Below, in pieces: positions 18,351-27,344 of a stretch of 64,000 nt of DNA. The stretch spans positions 1 through 64,000 of the forward strand of contig NZ_QJQX01000054.1 in assembly GCF_013393185.1 (NCBI RefSeq). The letters are read 5' to 3'. Every line of letters starts with the position of its first letter. Position 1 is the stretch's first letter. This DNA comes from Sphingobium lactosutens. GTDB taxonomy: Bacteria > Pseudomonadota > Alphaproteobacteria > Sphingomonadales > Sphingomonadaceae. The position numbers and the translations under genes were made by a program. A model generated the notes under the pieces. The model saw only the letters and a program-made list of their open reading frames with translations, was not told where the DNA came from and ran no database searches.

Positions 18351-19588
18351 CCGACGACGCTTTTGACAAGGATGGGCGCAAGCCCCTGACGAAGCTGGCC
18401 CAGGCCGGCCGCAAGCCGGAATGGACCGGCATGCCCGGTCAACCCGGCGGCATCGTCAGCCCGCCGGTGTGGCGCGCCTCGACCATTCTCTATGACGATG
18501 TCGCCCATCTGCGGCAGGCGGCGGGGCGCAGCACCCATGAACGCCTCTTCTACGGGCGAAAGGGCACGCCGACCGCCTGGAGCCTCGCCGATGCGCTCAC
18601 CGAAATGGAGCCGGGGGCGGAGGGGACGATGCTCTTCCCGTCGGGCGTCGCCGCGATCGCCTGCACGCTGATGGCGGTGCTGAAGCCCGGCGACCGGCTG
18701 CTGATGGTCGACAGCGCCTATGACCCGACCCGCAATTTCTGTGAGCAGATGCTCAATAATTACGGTATCGAAACGATCTATTATGATCCGTTGATTGTCG
18801 ACTTCGCTGTCTATCTCGAAGATGGCCCGATCCGCGCCATCTTCCTCGAAAGCCCCGGCAGCCTGACCTTCGAGGTGCAGGATATCCCCGCCATCACCGC
18901 CTGGGCGAAGGCGAACGGGGTCGTCACCCTGCTCGACAATACCTGGGCGACGCCGCTCTATTTCCCGGCCCTGTCCCATGGCATCGACATCTCCATCCTC
19001 GCCTGCACCAAATATATCGTCGGCCACAGCGACGTGATGATGGGCAGCGTCACTGCGACCGCCGACTGGTTCGCGAAGATTCGCCAGACCGCCTATCTGT
19101 TCGGCCAGATGACCAGCCCCGACGATGCCTGGCTCGCCTCGCGCGGGCTGCGCACGCTGGGTGTCCGCCTGAAACAGCATCAGGACAGCGCGCTCGCCAT
19201 CGCCCATTGGCTGAAGGACCAGCCCGATGTCGCCCGCGTCCTCCACCCGGCGCTGCCCGACTGCCCCGGCCACGATCAATGGCGGCGCGATTTCAGCGGC
19301 TCCACCGGCCTGTTCAGCTTCATCCTGAAGGGGGGCGATGAACAGGCGCGGGCCGCGCTGATCGACGGCCTCGCCCATTTCGGCATAGGCTATAGCTGGG
19401 GCGGCTTCGAAAGCCTCGCTTTGCCGGTCGACCCGGCCCGCTATCGCAGCGCCACCCGGTGGCAAGCCGAAGGCCCGGCGATCCGCCTGCATATCGGCCT
19501 TGAAGACCCGGCCGACCTGATCGCCGATCTCGACGCCGGTCTCGCCCGTTTCCGCGTCCTTCGCGATACTATCTGCGACGGGGCCTGA
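18347..19588 (+). CDS. metC: cystathionine beta-lyase
   Basis: This PLP enzyme of the Cys/Met metabolism family splits cystathionine to homocysteine, pyruvate and ammonia. The 413-aa product has PLP lysine K222 in LACTKYIVGHSD and a preceding LLDNTWATPLYF cofactor strand. The GWGG-like segment YSWGGFESLALP near the C-terminus favours beta-lyase over gamma-synthase. ATG at 18347 overlaps the sseA stop (ATGA). A longer upstream reading lies in sseA. Confidence 0.92.
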   Translation: MTDDAFDKDGRKPLTKLAQAGRKPEWTGMPGQPGGIVSPPVWRASTILYDDVAHLRQAAGRSTHERLFYGRKGTPTAWSLADALTEMEPGAEGTMLFPSGVAAIACTLMAVLKPGDRLLMVDSAYDPTRNFCEQMLNNYGIETIYYDPLIVDFAVYLEDGPIRAIFLESPGSLTFEVQDIPAITAWAKANGVVTLLDNTWATPLYFPALSHGIDISILACTKYIVGHSDVMMGSVTATADWFAKIRQTAYLFGQMTSPDDAWLASRGLRTLGVRLKQHQDSALAIAHWLKDQPDVARVLHPALPDCPGHDQWRRDFSGSTGLFSFILKGGDEQARAALIDGLAHFGIGYSWGGFESLALPVDPARYRSATRWQAEGPAIRLHIGLEDPADLIADLDAGLARFRVLRDTICDGA

Positions 19589-19592
19589 GGAT

Positions 19593-20846
19593 ATGACGCC
19601 GGGCCTTACCGACCTTATCGGCCGCCTGCCCGGCGACCCGGATCTGGTCGAGCCGGCCGTCGCGCTGGCGCTGGCGATCCTCTTCTATTCCGCCGCATGG
19701 GGCATCGCTCAATTGCTCGCGCCGCGCATCCGGCGCAGCCTGCCGCCGCTGGGCGATGCGCTGGCGGGCCATGTCCGCGCCATCACCCGCCACGGCATCG
19801 CCGGGATGCTGCTGGCGCTGGGCCTCGCTTTCTTTCCCACCGGATCGCTCGGCCATCTCGCCATGGGCATCGTGCTGGGCGGGGCGGTGGCGCTGCTCGC
19901 CACTCATATATTGCGCGGCCTCGCCATTCCGCGCTGGGCGGTGGTGCCGCTCGCGCTCATTCTCTTCATCCTGATCGTCTCGGGCAGCGGCGGCGGCATT
20001 GCGCCGGTGGGCGAGATGCTCGACCGGGTCGGGGTCAATCTCGGCAAGCGGCGCATCACCCTGCTCGGCCTGCTGTCGATCGCAGCCACCTGCGTCGCCC
20101 TCTTCGCCGCGGTTCGCCTCGCCAACCGCGTTATCAGCCGCTGGATTCAGAAAGCCGCCGGCTTCGACCCGACGCAGAAACTGCTCGCGCAGAAACTCGC
20201 CGCCATCGCCGTGGTGGTCGCCGCCTTCTTCATCGGCGTCGACCTGCTCTCGATCGACCTCACCGCCTTCGCCGTCTTCTCCGGTGCGCTCGGCCTTGCC
20301 ATCGGCTTTGGTCTGCAAAAGACCTTCGGCAACCTGATCGCCGGCATCATCCTGCTGATGGACCGCTCGATCAAGCCGGGCGACGTGATCGTCGTGGGCG
20401 ACAGCTTCGGCTGGGTGAATAAGATCGGCGTGCGCGCCGTCAGCGTCATCACCCGCGACGGCAAGGAACATCTGATTCCGAACGAGAATCTGATGACGCA
20501 GGAAGTGGAGAACTGGTCCTATTCCGACCGCAACGTCCGCGTCCGCATTCCCATCGGCATCGCCTTCGATTCCGATCTCAGGCTCGCCCAGCAACTCATG
20601 CTTCAGGCCGCGCAAGAAAGCCCGCGCGTGCTGCGCAATCCCAAGCCCAATGTCTGGCTGACCGGCTTTGGCGAAAGCCGCGTCGAACATGATATTCTCG
20701 TGTGGATCAGCGACCCGGAAGGGGGCGTGGGCAATGTGAAGTCGGACGTGCTGTTCCGTGTCTGGCAGCTTTTCCGCGACAATGGCATCGCCATTCCCTA
20801 CCCGCAGCGCGTCATCCATCGCGTCCCGGACACAGACCGGCAATAA
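19593..20846 (+). CDS. MscS-family mechanosensitive ion channel
   Basis: The 417-aa inner-membrane protein has five or six predicted helices in the first 230 residues and the MscS core after that, with the pore-helix motif GFGLQKTFGNLIAGI and then SIKPGDVIVVGDSFGWV, the start of the beta domain. Such channels open on membrane tension to relieve osmotic shock. It starts only 5 bp after metC with GAGGAT upstream, so it is likely the third gene of the sseA-metC transcript, although a functional link is not obvious. Confidence 0.92.
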   Translation: MTPGLTDLIGRLPGDPDLVEPAVALALAILFYSAAWGIAQLLAPRIRRSLPPLGDALAGHVRAITRHGIAGMLLALGLAFFPTGSLGHLAMGIVLGGAVALLATHILRGLAIPRWAVVPLALILFILIVSGSGGGIAPVGEMLDRVGVNLGKRRITLLGLLSIAATCVALFAAVRLANRVISRWIQKAAGFDPTQKLLAQKLAAIAVVVAAFFIGVDLLSIDLTAFAVFSGALGLAIGFGLQKTFGNLIAGIILLMDRSIKPGDVIVVGDSFGWVNKIGVRAVSVITRDGKEHLIPNENLMTQEVENWSYSDRNVRVRIPIGIAFDSDLRLAQQLMLQAAQESPRVLRNPKPNVWLTGFGESRVEHDILVWISDPEGGVGNVKSDVLFRVWQLFRDNGIAIPYPQRVIHRVPDTDRQ

Positions 20847-21102
20847 TCATATTTCCCACCGAAATCGGCCAATTATTCGCCTTGTCATAAAGAGCGGCCG
20901 ATCATTCCTGTCCGATTTTGTTGCAGGCCAGCAACATTAAGGCAGCAAAAAATACCATCCAGCAATAAATTCTTGTGCGCCGCAGCGCGGACGGGCATTT
21001 CCATTCTCGTTGAGGCAGCCCGCCCGTCCCGACCGGGAAGCACAGAGGCAGGCGTCTGGACGCAGGCGGGACGATCGCAGAACCACCATCAAGGGGAATC
21101 CC

Positions 21103-21858
21103 ATGCGTAAGTCCATCATCGGCCTCTCGGCTGCTCCCATTGTCCTTGGCGCTTTGATGGGGCTGTCAGCGCCTGCCATGGCGCAGGACGAGCCGACCCC
21201 CGAAGTCACCGTCACCGGCAATGCGGCTGTCGTCAGCGACTATCGCTTCCGCGGCATCTCGCAGACGAACAAGAAATTCGCGCTCCAGGGCGGCCTCACC
21301 GTCTCCCATGCGTCGGGCTTCTACGCATCGGTCTGGGGCAGCTCGATCGACGATTATGTCGCGGCTGGCAGCGACCAGGAACTGGATCTGATCGGCGGCT
21401 ATTCGACCACGATCGGCGCAGCCACGATCGACGTCGGCGTCCTCTATTATTACTATCCGGGCAATGCGGGCGCGAACACCGACTTCGTCGAACCCTATGC
21501 CTCGGTAAAGGGCACGTTCGGCCCCGCCACCGCCAAGCTGACCGTCAACTATGCGCCCAAGGCGAAGGCGCTGACCGTCGGCAACGGCAAGGAAGATAAT
21601 CTCTACGTCGCGGGCGACCTGTCGGCCTCGATCCCCAACACCCCGCTCGGCGTGTCGGCGCATCTCGGCCACAGCTTCGGTCCCAGCTATCTGACGATCG
21701 GCGACGAATATACCGACTGGAATATCGGTGCGACCTATACCTGGAACCACCTGACCTTCGGCGTTTCCTATGTGGACACCGATAAGTCGCTCTTCTCGCC
21801 GGCAGGCCACAATATCAGCAAGGCCGGCGTCGTAGGCTCGATCACCGCCTCCTTCTGA
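21103..21858 (+). CDS. TorF-family outer-membrane porin-like protein
   Basis: The 251-aa product has a signal peptide ending in SAPAMAQ, followed by VVSDYRFRGISQTNKKFALQ, the hallmark of the TIGR02001/TorF family, alternating beta strands, and a terminal phenylalanine (SITASF) expected of outer-membrane barrels. Substrate is unknown. ATG at 21103 is preceded by AAGGGG. The gene stands alone, with a terminator after it and a 256-bp upstream region without a recognisable operator. Confidence 0.9.
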   Translation: MRKSIIGLSAAPIVLGALMGLSAPAMAQDEPTPEVTVTGNAAVVSDYRFRGISQTNKKFALQGGLTVSHASGFYASVWGSSIDDYVAAGSDQELDLIGGYSTTIGAATIDVGVLYYYYPGNAGANTDFVEPYASVKGTFGPATAKLTVNYAPKAKALTVGNGKEDNLYVAGDLSASIPNTPLGVSAHLGHSFGPSYLTIGDEYTDWNIGATYTWNHLTFGVSYVDTDKSLFSPAGHNISKAGVVGSITASF

Positions 21859-21885
21859 TCCCTTCGCATTTCGGAAGGCAGGCAG

Positions 21886-21919
21886 GGCCGCGATCTTCGG
21901 AAGGAGATCGCGGCCTTTT
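21886..21919 (+). terminator. rho-independent terminator of the TorF-type porin gene
   Basis: GGCCGCGATCT (21886-21896) and AGATCGCGGCC (21905-21915) form a perfect 11-bp stem with a TCGGAAGG loop, followed by TTTT. It lies 27 bp after the porin stop. Confidence 0.9.
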
Positions 21920-21925
21920 CGTATC

Positions 21926-22001
21926 TAGTGGATTGATTTTGACATTTGCATCCCCGGCGGTTGGGATGGGTCTGCGAATGTCAAAATCGTAAAATCCACT
22001 A
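21926..22001. repeat. large palindromic element, first of a tandem pair
   Basis: TAGTGGATT at the left end matches AATCCACTA at the right end in inverted orientation, and inside these GATTTTGACATT pairs with AATGTCAAAATC. The central part (about 27 bp) is unpaired. The design is the same as in the next element (22015-22092), but bases differ in both arms together, so pairing is kept. This suggests a folded RNA or a mobile palindrome of MITE type. Confidence 0.75.
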
Positions 22002-22014
22002 AAATCAAATATTT

Positions 22015-22092
22015 CTAGTGGTCCGAACAGATTCTGACATTCGTGCGCGACAGAGCCTCAAGCGGTATCGAATGTCAGAATCGGACCACTAG
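22015..22092. repeat. large palindromic element, second of a tandem pair
   Basis: CTAGTGGTCCGA at the left matches TCGGACCACTAG at the right, and the inner arms GATTCTGACATTCG and CGAATGTCAGAATC pair perfectly. The loop is about 25 bp. Thirteen bases separate it from the first element. Compared with that element the arms carry compensatory changes (T to C with A to G). The crtZ start is 49 bp further on. Confidence 0.78.
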
Positions 22093-22140
22093 TGGCTATT
22101 ACGGGTCGCACCCGCGCGCGAGCGTCCCTATAAAGGCGAC

Positions 22141-22656
22141 ATGTCGCCCATTGCCCTTCTGCTGGTCTTCGTCGTCACCGTCGCCGCGATGGAGGGCTTT
22201 GCCTATGTCATGCACCGCTGGGTGATGCACGGCCCCGGCTGGTTCCTCCATGCCAGCCACCACCGGCCGAGGACCGGCTGGTTCGAGGCGAATGATCTTT
22301 ATTTCGTGATCTTCGCCATGCCCTCCATCCTGCTGCTGCTGGGCGGTGTGCAATGGGGCTGGGGCAACTGGGCAACGGCGATGGGTGCGGGCATTGCGGC
22401 CTATGGCGCCATCTATCTCGGCTTTCACGACATCATCGTGCACCAGCGGGTCAGGCACCGTTATGTCGCCCGCTCGCGCTACATGAAGCGCATCGTTCAG
22501 GCCCATCGCCTGCATCATGCGGTGGAGACGAAGGAGGGCACGGTCAGTTTCGGTTTTCTGGTCGCGCCGCATCCGACAGCGCTCAAGCGCGACCTTGCCC
22601 GCCGCAACCGGGCGGGTGTCCGCGCACCCGCTGGAACAGCAAGTGATTCCCGCTGA
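22141..22656 (+). CDS. crtZ: beta-carotene hydroxylase CrtZ
   Basis: CrtZ adds hydroxyl groups to the beta-ionone rings of beta-carotene to give zeaxanthin, the precursor of nostoxanthin-type yellow pigments in sphingomonads. The 171-aa membrane enzyme has the di-iron histidine clusters: HRWVMH (25-30), HASHH (37-41), HDIIVH and HRLHHA. ATG at 22141 has AAAGGCGAC just upstream. No other carotenoid genes lie in the window, as is usual for this lineage where crtZ stands apart from the crt cluster. Confidence 0.94.
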   Translation: MSPIALLLVFVVTVAAMEGFAYVMHRWVMHGPGWFLHASHHRPRTGWFEANDLYFVIFAMPSILLLLGGVQWGWGNWATAMGAGIAAYGAIYLGFHDIIVHQRVRHRYVARSRYMKRIVQAHRLHHAVETKEGTVSFGFLVAPHPTALKRDLARRNRAGVRAPAGTASDSR

Positions 22657-22733
22657 TCAATCGCTGCTCCAAGGGCCTTTGACTTTCCGCGTTTCGTGCA
22701 TCGTCAGCTGTTCCAGCAAAGTTCGAAACACTC

Positions 22734-23231
22734 TCACTTTGGCAGATCCAGCCCCGCGACATTGAACTGGAAGGCAGTCTTTTCGTCCTTCGTCCCGGTG
22801 ATCAGGTCGACCTTCACCGTCTTGGATTTCGCGATTACCTCATAGGCCTTTTGCGATGGCGGAATCTCGATCCCGTCGTCGGTCGTCGTTATCCGGCCCT
22901 TCCAAAGCTCCGTCTTGCCGCCATCGCCGGTCGCACTCACCGAACAGTCGGACAGGTCGCAGCGGAAGGGCGCACCGACCAGCTTCACCCGCACGATCTT
23001 CTCGCCATTGTCCATCGGCTGGATCAGCAGGACGGAAAAGGTGTCGGGCGCGGTCATGGTCTGTACCGCATTGGCGCTGCCGATATAGGCCAGCTTCGCC
23101 TTCGCGCCTTCGCCGCCCTCATATTTCCAGACCTGGCCGATCTGCTCGCGCTGGGTCGGCCCCTTGTCCTTCTCGCCGGACGAACAGGCGGCGAGCAGGC
23201 CGATCGCAGCAAGGGTGATGATGTGGCGCAT
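22734..23231 (-). CDS. putative lipoprotein, 165 aa
   Basis: The product starts MRHIITLAAIGLLAACSSG, a signal peptide with a lipobox (LLAAC) and a lipidated cysteine at residue 16, so it should be anchored in the envelope. The mature part is hydrophilic and has two cysteines in FRCDLSDCS that could form a disulfide. I do not recognise the domain. ATG at 23231 is chosen because the signal peptide starts there; a longer in-frame reading to 23264 has no merit. It follows sufE by 56 bp in the same direction and may be co-transcribed. Confidence 0.75.
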   Translation of the reverse strand: MRHIITLAAIGLLAACSSGEKDKGPTQREQIGQVWKYEGGEGAKAKLAYIGSANAVQTMTAPDTFSVLLIQPMDNGEKIVRVKLVGAPFRCDLSDCSVSATGDGGKTELWKGRITTTDDGIEIPPSQKAYEVIAKSKTVKVDLITGTKDEKTAFQFNVAGLDLPK

Positions 23232-23287
23232 AGAATGTCTCCTTGTCGAAGGGAGACAACGCATTTGCCTTGATCCAGGTTGCAGCC

Positions 23288-23704
23288 TCAGCCGGCGTAG
23301 CGGCCGGCGGTCTCGCGGATCAGGGCGATCATGTTGGGAATGCCCTGCGTCCGGTTGGAGCTGAGCTGGTTCTTGAGGTCGAACGGCGCCAGCGCTCCTT
23401 CGATGTCGGTCGCGCCGATCTCGGCCGGGGCGCGGTCCTGCACCGTCAGCAGCACCAGCGCGATGATGCCCTTGGTGATGGCGGCATTGCTGTCAGCCAG
23501 AAAGTGCAGCCGTCCATCCTCCAGTACCGTGGGATAGACCCACACCGCCGCCGAACAGCCGCGCACCAACGTCGCATCGGTCTTCAAGGCATCAGGCATC
23601 GACTCCAGCCCGCGACCCAGATCGATCAGCAGGCGATAGCGATCGTCCGCGTCGAGGAACTCATATTCTTCCTGAAGGTCTGCAAGTGGCGGCATGTCGG
23701 TCAT
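23288..23704 (-). CDS. sufE: SufE-family sulfur acceptor protein
   Basis: SufE takes the persulfide from SufS and stimulates its activity. The 138-aa product has the conserved cysteine C50 in LVRGCSAAVWV and the family segments DRYRLLIDLGR and FDLKNQLSSNRTQGIPNMI. ATG codons at 23713, 23704 and 23695 are all possible; 23704 (MTDMPPL) is chosen, since family proteins begin near there. It lies about 15 kb from the suf operon, yet completes the sulfur-transfer chain that the operon lacks. Confidence 0.92.
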   Translation of the reverse strand: MTDMPPLADLQEEYEFLDADDRYRLLIDLGRGLESMPDALKTDATLVRGCSAAVWVYPTVLEDGRLHFLADSNAAITKGIIALVLLTVQDRAPAEIGATDIEGALAPFDLKNQLSSNRTQGIPNMIALIRETAGRYAG

Positions 23705-23746
23705 GCCGCCCATATAAGGGGATATGCGCGGCGGGGAACCCCAAAG

Positions 23747-24262
23747 CTACCCGATCATCCGCCGCAATATATCATCCTTCAGAATGAAATGATGGCGCAG
23801 CGCAGCGCCCACATGCAGCAGGATCAGCGCCACCCACAGCCAGGGCAGCAATTCATGCGCCCCGCGCGAGAGGCCGACGATCGCGTCGCCCTTGGTGACG
23901 GCGAATTTGGGCACGTCGAACAGGAAGAACCAGTTCAATGGCCGCGGCCCGGCCGACGACATGATCCATCCCGACAGCGGCAGGACCAGCATCAGCGCGT
24001 AGAAGGCGAAATGGGTGAGGTGCGCCGCGCCCTTTTCCCAGCCCGGCATGGTGGCGGGCAGGGCAGGGGCGCGATGGGTCAGCCGCCAGACGATCCGCAG
24101 CAGGGTCAGCGCCAGCACGGTCAGGCCGATCGACTTGTGCACCGGCATGACCGCCCAGTCCTTGGGCAGGGCGTCATGGGCGAAGCCTAAGAACAGGTTC
24201 GCAAGGGTCAGGACGGCGATCGCCCAGTGCAGGGCGCGGGCGACGGACGTATAACGGGCCAT
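23747..24262 (-). CDS. cytochrome b561-family membrane protein
   Basis: The 171-aa product has four predicted transmembrane helices with histidines placed for two b hemes: ALHWAIA in helix 1, PVHKSIG in helix 2, and HELLPWL and LLHVGAALRHH in the last helices. Prokaryotic b561 proteins move electrons across or within the inner membrane, for example from ubiquinol to oxygen or superoxide. ATG at 24262 (MARYTSVARALHW) is chosen over an upstream ATG at 24292 because it matches the usual family N-terminus. Confidence 0.9.
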   Translation of the reverse strand: MARYTSVARALHWAIAVLTLANLFLGFAHDALPKDWAVMPVHKSIGLTVLALTLLRIVWRLTHRAPALPATMPGWEKGAAHLTHFAFYALMLVLPLSGWIMSSAGPRPLNWFFLFDVPKFAVTKGDAIVGLSRGAHELLPWLWVALILLHVGAALRHHFILKDDILRRMIG

Positions 24263-24357
24263 GGATTCTCCTGTTCGGATGCTTCCCGACAAGCCATGGC
24301 CATCCTACCCGATGACCATGGCTTCTGTGTCAACGGACCGCAGCCGCGTGCGATCCC

Positions 24358-26301
24358 TTATCCCTGACGATTGGCGACCAGATTATCCACCACCGACGGG
24401 TCGGCCAGCGTGCTGGTGTCGCCCAGCGCCTGCGCCGACACCTCGCCCTCGGCGATCTTGCGCAGGATGCGGCGCATGATCTTGCCCGACCGGGTCTTGG
24501 GCAGGCCCGGCGCGAACTGGATGGCGTCGGGCGTGGCGATCGGGCCGATTTCGGTTCGCACCCACTGCACCAGTGTCTTGCGCAGCGCGTCGTTCGCTTC
24601 CTCGCCGCTGTTCAGGGTCACATAGGCATAGATGCCCTGTCCCTTGATATCATGAGGGAAGCCGACCACTGCCGCTTCGGCGACGCTTTCATGCAGCACC
24701 AGCGCGCTTTCGACCTCGGCCGTGCCCATGCGGTGGCCCGACACGTTGATGACGTCATCCACACGGCCGGTGATCCAGTAATAGCCGTCCGCATCGCGCC
24801 GTGCGCCGTCGCCGGTGGTATATTTGCCGGGGAAGGTGGTGAAATAGGTCTGGAAGAAGCGCTCATGATCGCCCCAGACGGTGCGCATCTGCCCCGGCCA
24901 GCTTTGCGCGATCACCAGATTGCCCTCGGTCGCGCCCTCCAGAACATGACCTTCGCCATCGACGATCTGCGGCACCACGCCGGGCATGGGGAAGGTGGCG
25001 GAGCCCGGCTTCAGGTCGGTGGCGCCCGGCGTCGGCGCGATCATCGCCGCGCCCGTCTCGGTCTGCCACCAGGTGTCGATGATCGGGCAGCGATCTTCGC
25101 CCACGACATGATGATACCAGCGCCAGGCTTCGGGGTTGATCGGCTCGCCCACCGTGCCCAGCAGGCGCAGCGACTTGCGGCTGGTGCGGGTGACGAAGTC
25201 GTCGCCCTCCTTCATCAGCGCGCGCAGCGCCGTAGGGGCGGTGAAGATGGTCTGCACCTGATGCCGGTCGACCACTTCCCAGATGCGCGAGGGCGTCGGA
25301 TAGTTGGGAACGCCCTCATATATCAGCGTCGTCGCGCCGTTCGCCAGCGGACCATAGACGATATAGCTGTGTCCCGTGACCCAGCCGATATCGGCCGCGC
25401 ACCAGTAGATGTCGCCGGGCCGATAGTCGAAGCAGAGTTCGTGCGTCAGGGCAGCCCAGAGCAGATAGCCGCCGGTCGTATGCAGCACGCCCTTGGGCTT
25501 GCCGGTGGAACCGGAGGTGTAGAGGATGAACAGCGGATCTTCCGCGTTCATCGGCTCGGGTGCGCAATCCGCATCGACCTTCGCCGCTTCCTCATGCAGC
25601 CACAGGTCGCGGCCGTCCTTCATCGTCACCGCGCCGCCGGTCGCCTTGACGACGATGACCTTCTTCACGCTGGTGCAATGGGTGAGCGCGGCGTCGACAT
25701 TGACCTTGAGCGGCACGGCCTTACCGCCGCGCCGGCCTTCATCGGCGGTGATGACGATATTCGAATCGCAATCCTGGATGCGGCCCGCCAGCGCGTCGGG
25801 GGAAAAGCCGCCGAACACGACGCTGTGCACCGCGCCGATCCGCGCGCAGGCGAGCAGGGCGAAGGCCGCTTCGGGGATCATCGGCAGGTAGATGGTGATG
25901 CGGTCGCCCTTCTTCGCGCCGACGCCTTTCAGCACATTGGCGAGGCGGCATACCTCCGCATGGACTTGGGCATAGGTATAACGGCGCGGCTCGGCGTCCG
26001 GCGAATCGGGTTCCCAGATGATCGCGGTCTGATCGGCCCGTTCAGCCAGATGGCGGTCGATGCAGTTGGCGCTGACATTCAGCACGCCGTCGCTGAACCA
26101 CTTCACCCCGAAATCCGCCTCGGCGAAGCTGCTTTCATTGGTGCGGGTCGGCGGCGTCACCCAGTCCAGACGCTGCGCCCGCTCCAGCCAATAACCATGG
26201 GCGTCGTCGATCGAGCGGGCATAGTCGGCTTCCCGGGCGGCACGGTCCATCAGCGAGCCAGTGGCCCAGCTGTCCGGCACCGGGAAGAAATCGTCAGACA
26301 T
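24358..26301 (-). CDS. acs: acetyl-CoA synthetase
   Basis: Acs activates acetate with ATP and CoA to give acetyl-CoA. The 647-aa product has the ANL-superfamily motifs: [11 protein letters not shown] phosphate loop, [26 protein letters not shown], and the C-terminal [11 protein letters not shown] with the catalytic lysine that is regulated by acetylation in this family. ATG at 26301 has GGAAAGGATG upstream. It is a single-gene unit in front of the cytochrome b561 gene. Confidence 0.97.
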   Translation of the reverse strand: MSDDFFPVPDSWATGSLMDRAAREADYARSIDDAHGYWLERAQRLDWVTPPTRTNESSFAEADFGVKWFSDGVLNVSANCIDRHLAERADQTAIIWEPDSPDAEPRRYTYAQVHAEVCRLANVLKGVGAKKGDRITIYLPMIPEAAFALLACARIGAVHSVVFGGFSPDALAGRIQDCDSNIVITADEGRRGGKAVPLKVNVDAALTHCTSVKKVIVVKATGGAVTMKDGRDLWLHEEAAKVDADCAPEPMNAEDPLFILYTSGSTGKPKGVLHTTGGYLLWAALTHELCFDYRPGDIYWCAADIGWVTGHSYIVYGPLANGATTLIYEGVPNYPTPSRIWEVVDRHQVQTIFTAPTALRALMKEGDDFVTRTSRKSLRLLGTVGEPINPEAWRWYHHVVGEDRCPIIDTWWQTETGAAMIAPTPGATDLKPGSATFPMPGVVPQIVDGEGHVLEGATEGNLVIAQSWPGQMRTVWGDHERFFQTYFTTFPGKYTTGDGARRDADGYYWITGRVDDVINVSGHRMGTAEVESALVLHESVAEAAVVGFPHDIKGQGIYAYVTLNSGEEANDALRKTLVQWVRTEIGPIATPDAIQFAPGLPKTRSGKIMRRILRKIAEGEVSAQALGDTSTLADPSVVDNLVANRQG

Positions 26302-26485
26302 CAGGCATCCTTTCCGTAGCGAAACTGTTTTCGCAGCTTCTTCAATTCTCAACTTAGCGCGATCGGGCGCGAGGTCCATGCCGTTTGACGTCGTTCTTTT
26401 GGAGAATATCGCCGAAGCCCGTGCGTCTCATTTCCGCAATTTGCCGCTTTCCCCTTTGCGTGCTCGCGCCTAACAGGAATCCTCT

Positions 26486-27157
26486 ATGTGGCTCCTTTAT
26501 CAATTCCCGCTTTGTCCCTTTTCCCGCAAGGTTCGGCTGCTGCTGGGCGAGAAGGGGATCGGCTATGATCTGGTGCGCGAATCCCCCTGGGCGATGCGCG
26601 ACGAATTTCTCGACCTGAACCCGGCCGGCACGACGCCGGTGATGGTGGACGAGGAACGCGGCATCACCCTGATCGACAGCCAGGCGATGTGCGAATATTT
26701 CGAGGAGACCGTGGAGAAGTTCCCGCTCATCTCCGGCACGGCGGCGGGCCGGGCGGAGGTGCGGCGGCTGACTGCCTTCTTCGACCAGAATTTCTATGGC
26801 GATGTGGTCGGCCCCCTGCTGCACGAGCGGATGAAGAAGCGGCTGGTCGAGCGCACATCACCCGACGCGCGCGTCCTGCGCGAGGCGATGAAGCGCGCCA
26901 ACGTCCATATGGACTATATGGATTATCTGCTCGACCATCGCAGCTGGATGGCGGGGGGCACGCTCAGCCTGGCCGATATTGCCGCGGCGGCGCATCTGTC
27001 GGTGGCGGACTATCTGGGCGGTATCGACTGGGCCGGGCATGAGCCGGTCAGGCGCTGGTATGCGGGCTTCAAGTCGCGCCCGTCCTTCCGGCCGCTGCTG
27101 TCGGAACGGATGGAGGTCATCACCCCTCCGCCCCATTATGAAAAGCCGGATTTTTAA
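26486..27157 (+). CDS. glutathione S-transferase family protein
   Basis: The 223-aa product has the N-terminal thioredoxin-like domain (LYQFPLCPFSRKVRLLLGEK, with a CPFS motif that supplies the catalytic cysteine or serine) and LNPAGTTPVMVDEE with the cis-proline, followed by a helical C-terminal domain with LADIAAAAHLSVADYL. It is similar in length and layout to other bacterial GSTs. Substrate is unknown. Start ATG at 26486 follows ACAGGAAT. It is divergent from acs by 184 bp and followed by an intergenic repeat. Confidence 0.92.
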   Translation: MWLLYQFPLCPFSRKVRLLLGEKGIGYDLVRESPWAMRDEFLDLNPAGTTPVMVDEERGITLIDSQAMCEYFEETVEKFPLISGTAAGRAEVRRLTAFFDQNFYGDVVGPLLHERMKKRLVERTSPDARVLREAMKRANVHMDYMDYLLDHRSWMAGGTLSLADIAAAAHLSVADYLGGIDWAGHEPVRRWYAGFKSRPSFRPLLSERMEVITPPPHYEKPDF

Positions 27158-27260
27158 GAGCATCGCGCGCAAAAGTGGGCACCGGTTTTGCGCTTGAAAC
27201 GATGCGACAACAAAGACTTGGAGCGCGCGACCCGCGTCAGATTTAACGTAGCGCGCTCTG
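27157..27260. repeat. alphaproteobacterial intergenic palindromic repeat, copy 2
   Basis: It has GAGCATCG, AAAAGTG, ACCGGTTTT, AACGATGCGAC and arms GGAGCGCGC / GCGCGCTC in the same order as the copy at 1156-1277. AGCATCG and CGATGC can pair. It starts at the last base of the GST stop codon, and the 85 bases that follow before the diguanylate cyclase gene hold no feature that I can name. Confidence 0.75.
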
Positions 27261-27344
27261 AGAAACTTTTCCTGAAAATGCCCTGAAAGCATTTTCGGCT
27301 CGGTACCGGCCCTGTTCGGCGCAGCCGAACAACAAATAAAGCCC

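Noticed and set aside
21926..22092. CRISPR array
   Set aside because: There are only two non-identical palindromes, no regular spacers and no cas genes.
26354..26824. Minus-strand frame of 156 codons over the GST start
   Set aside because: It overlaps the GST gene on the opposite strand and contains no motif.
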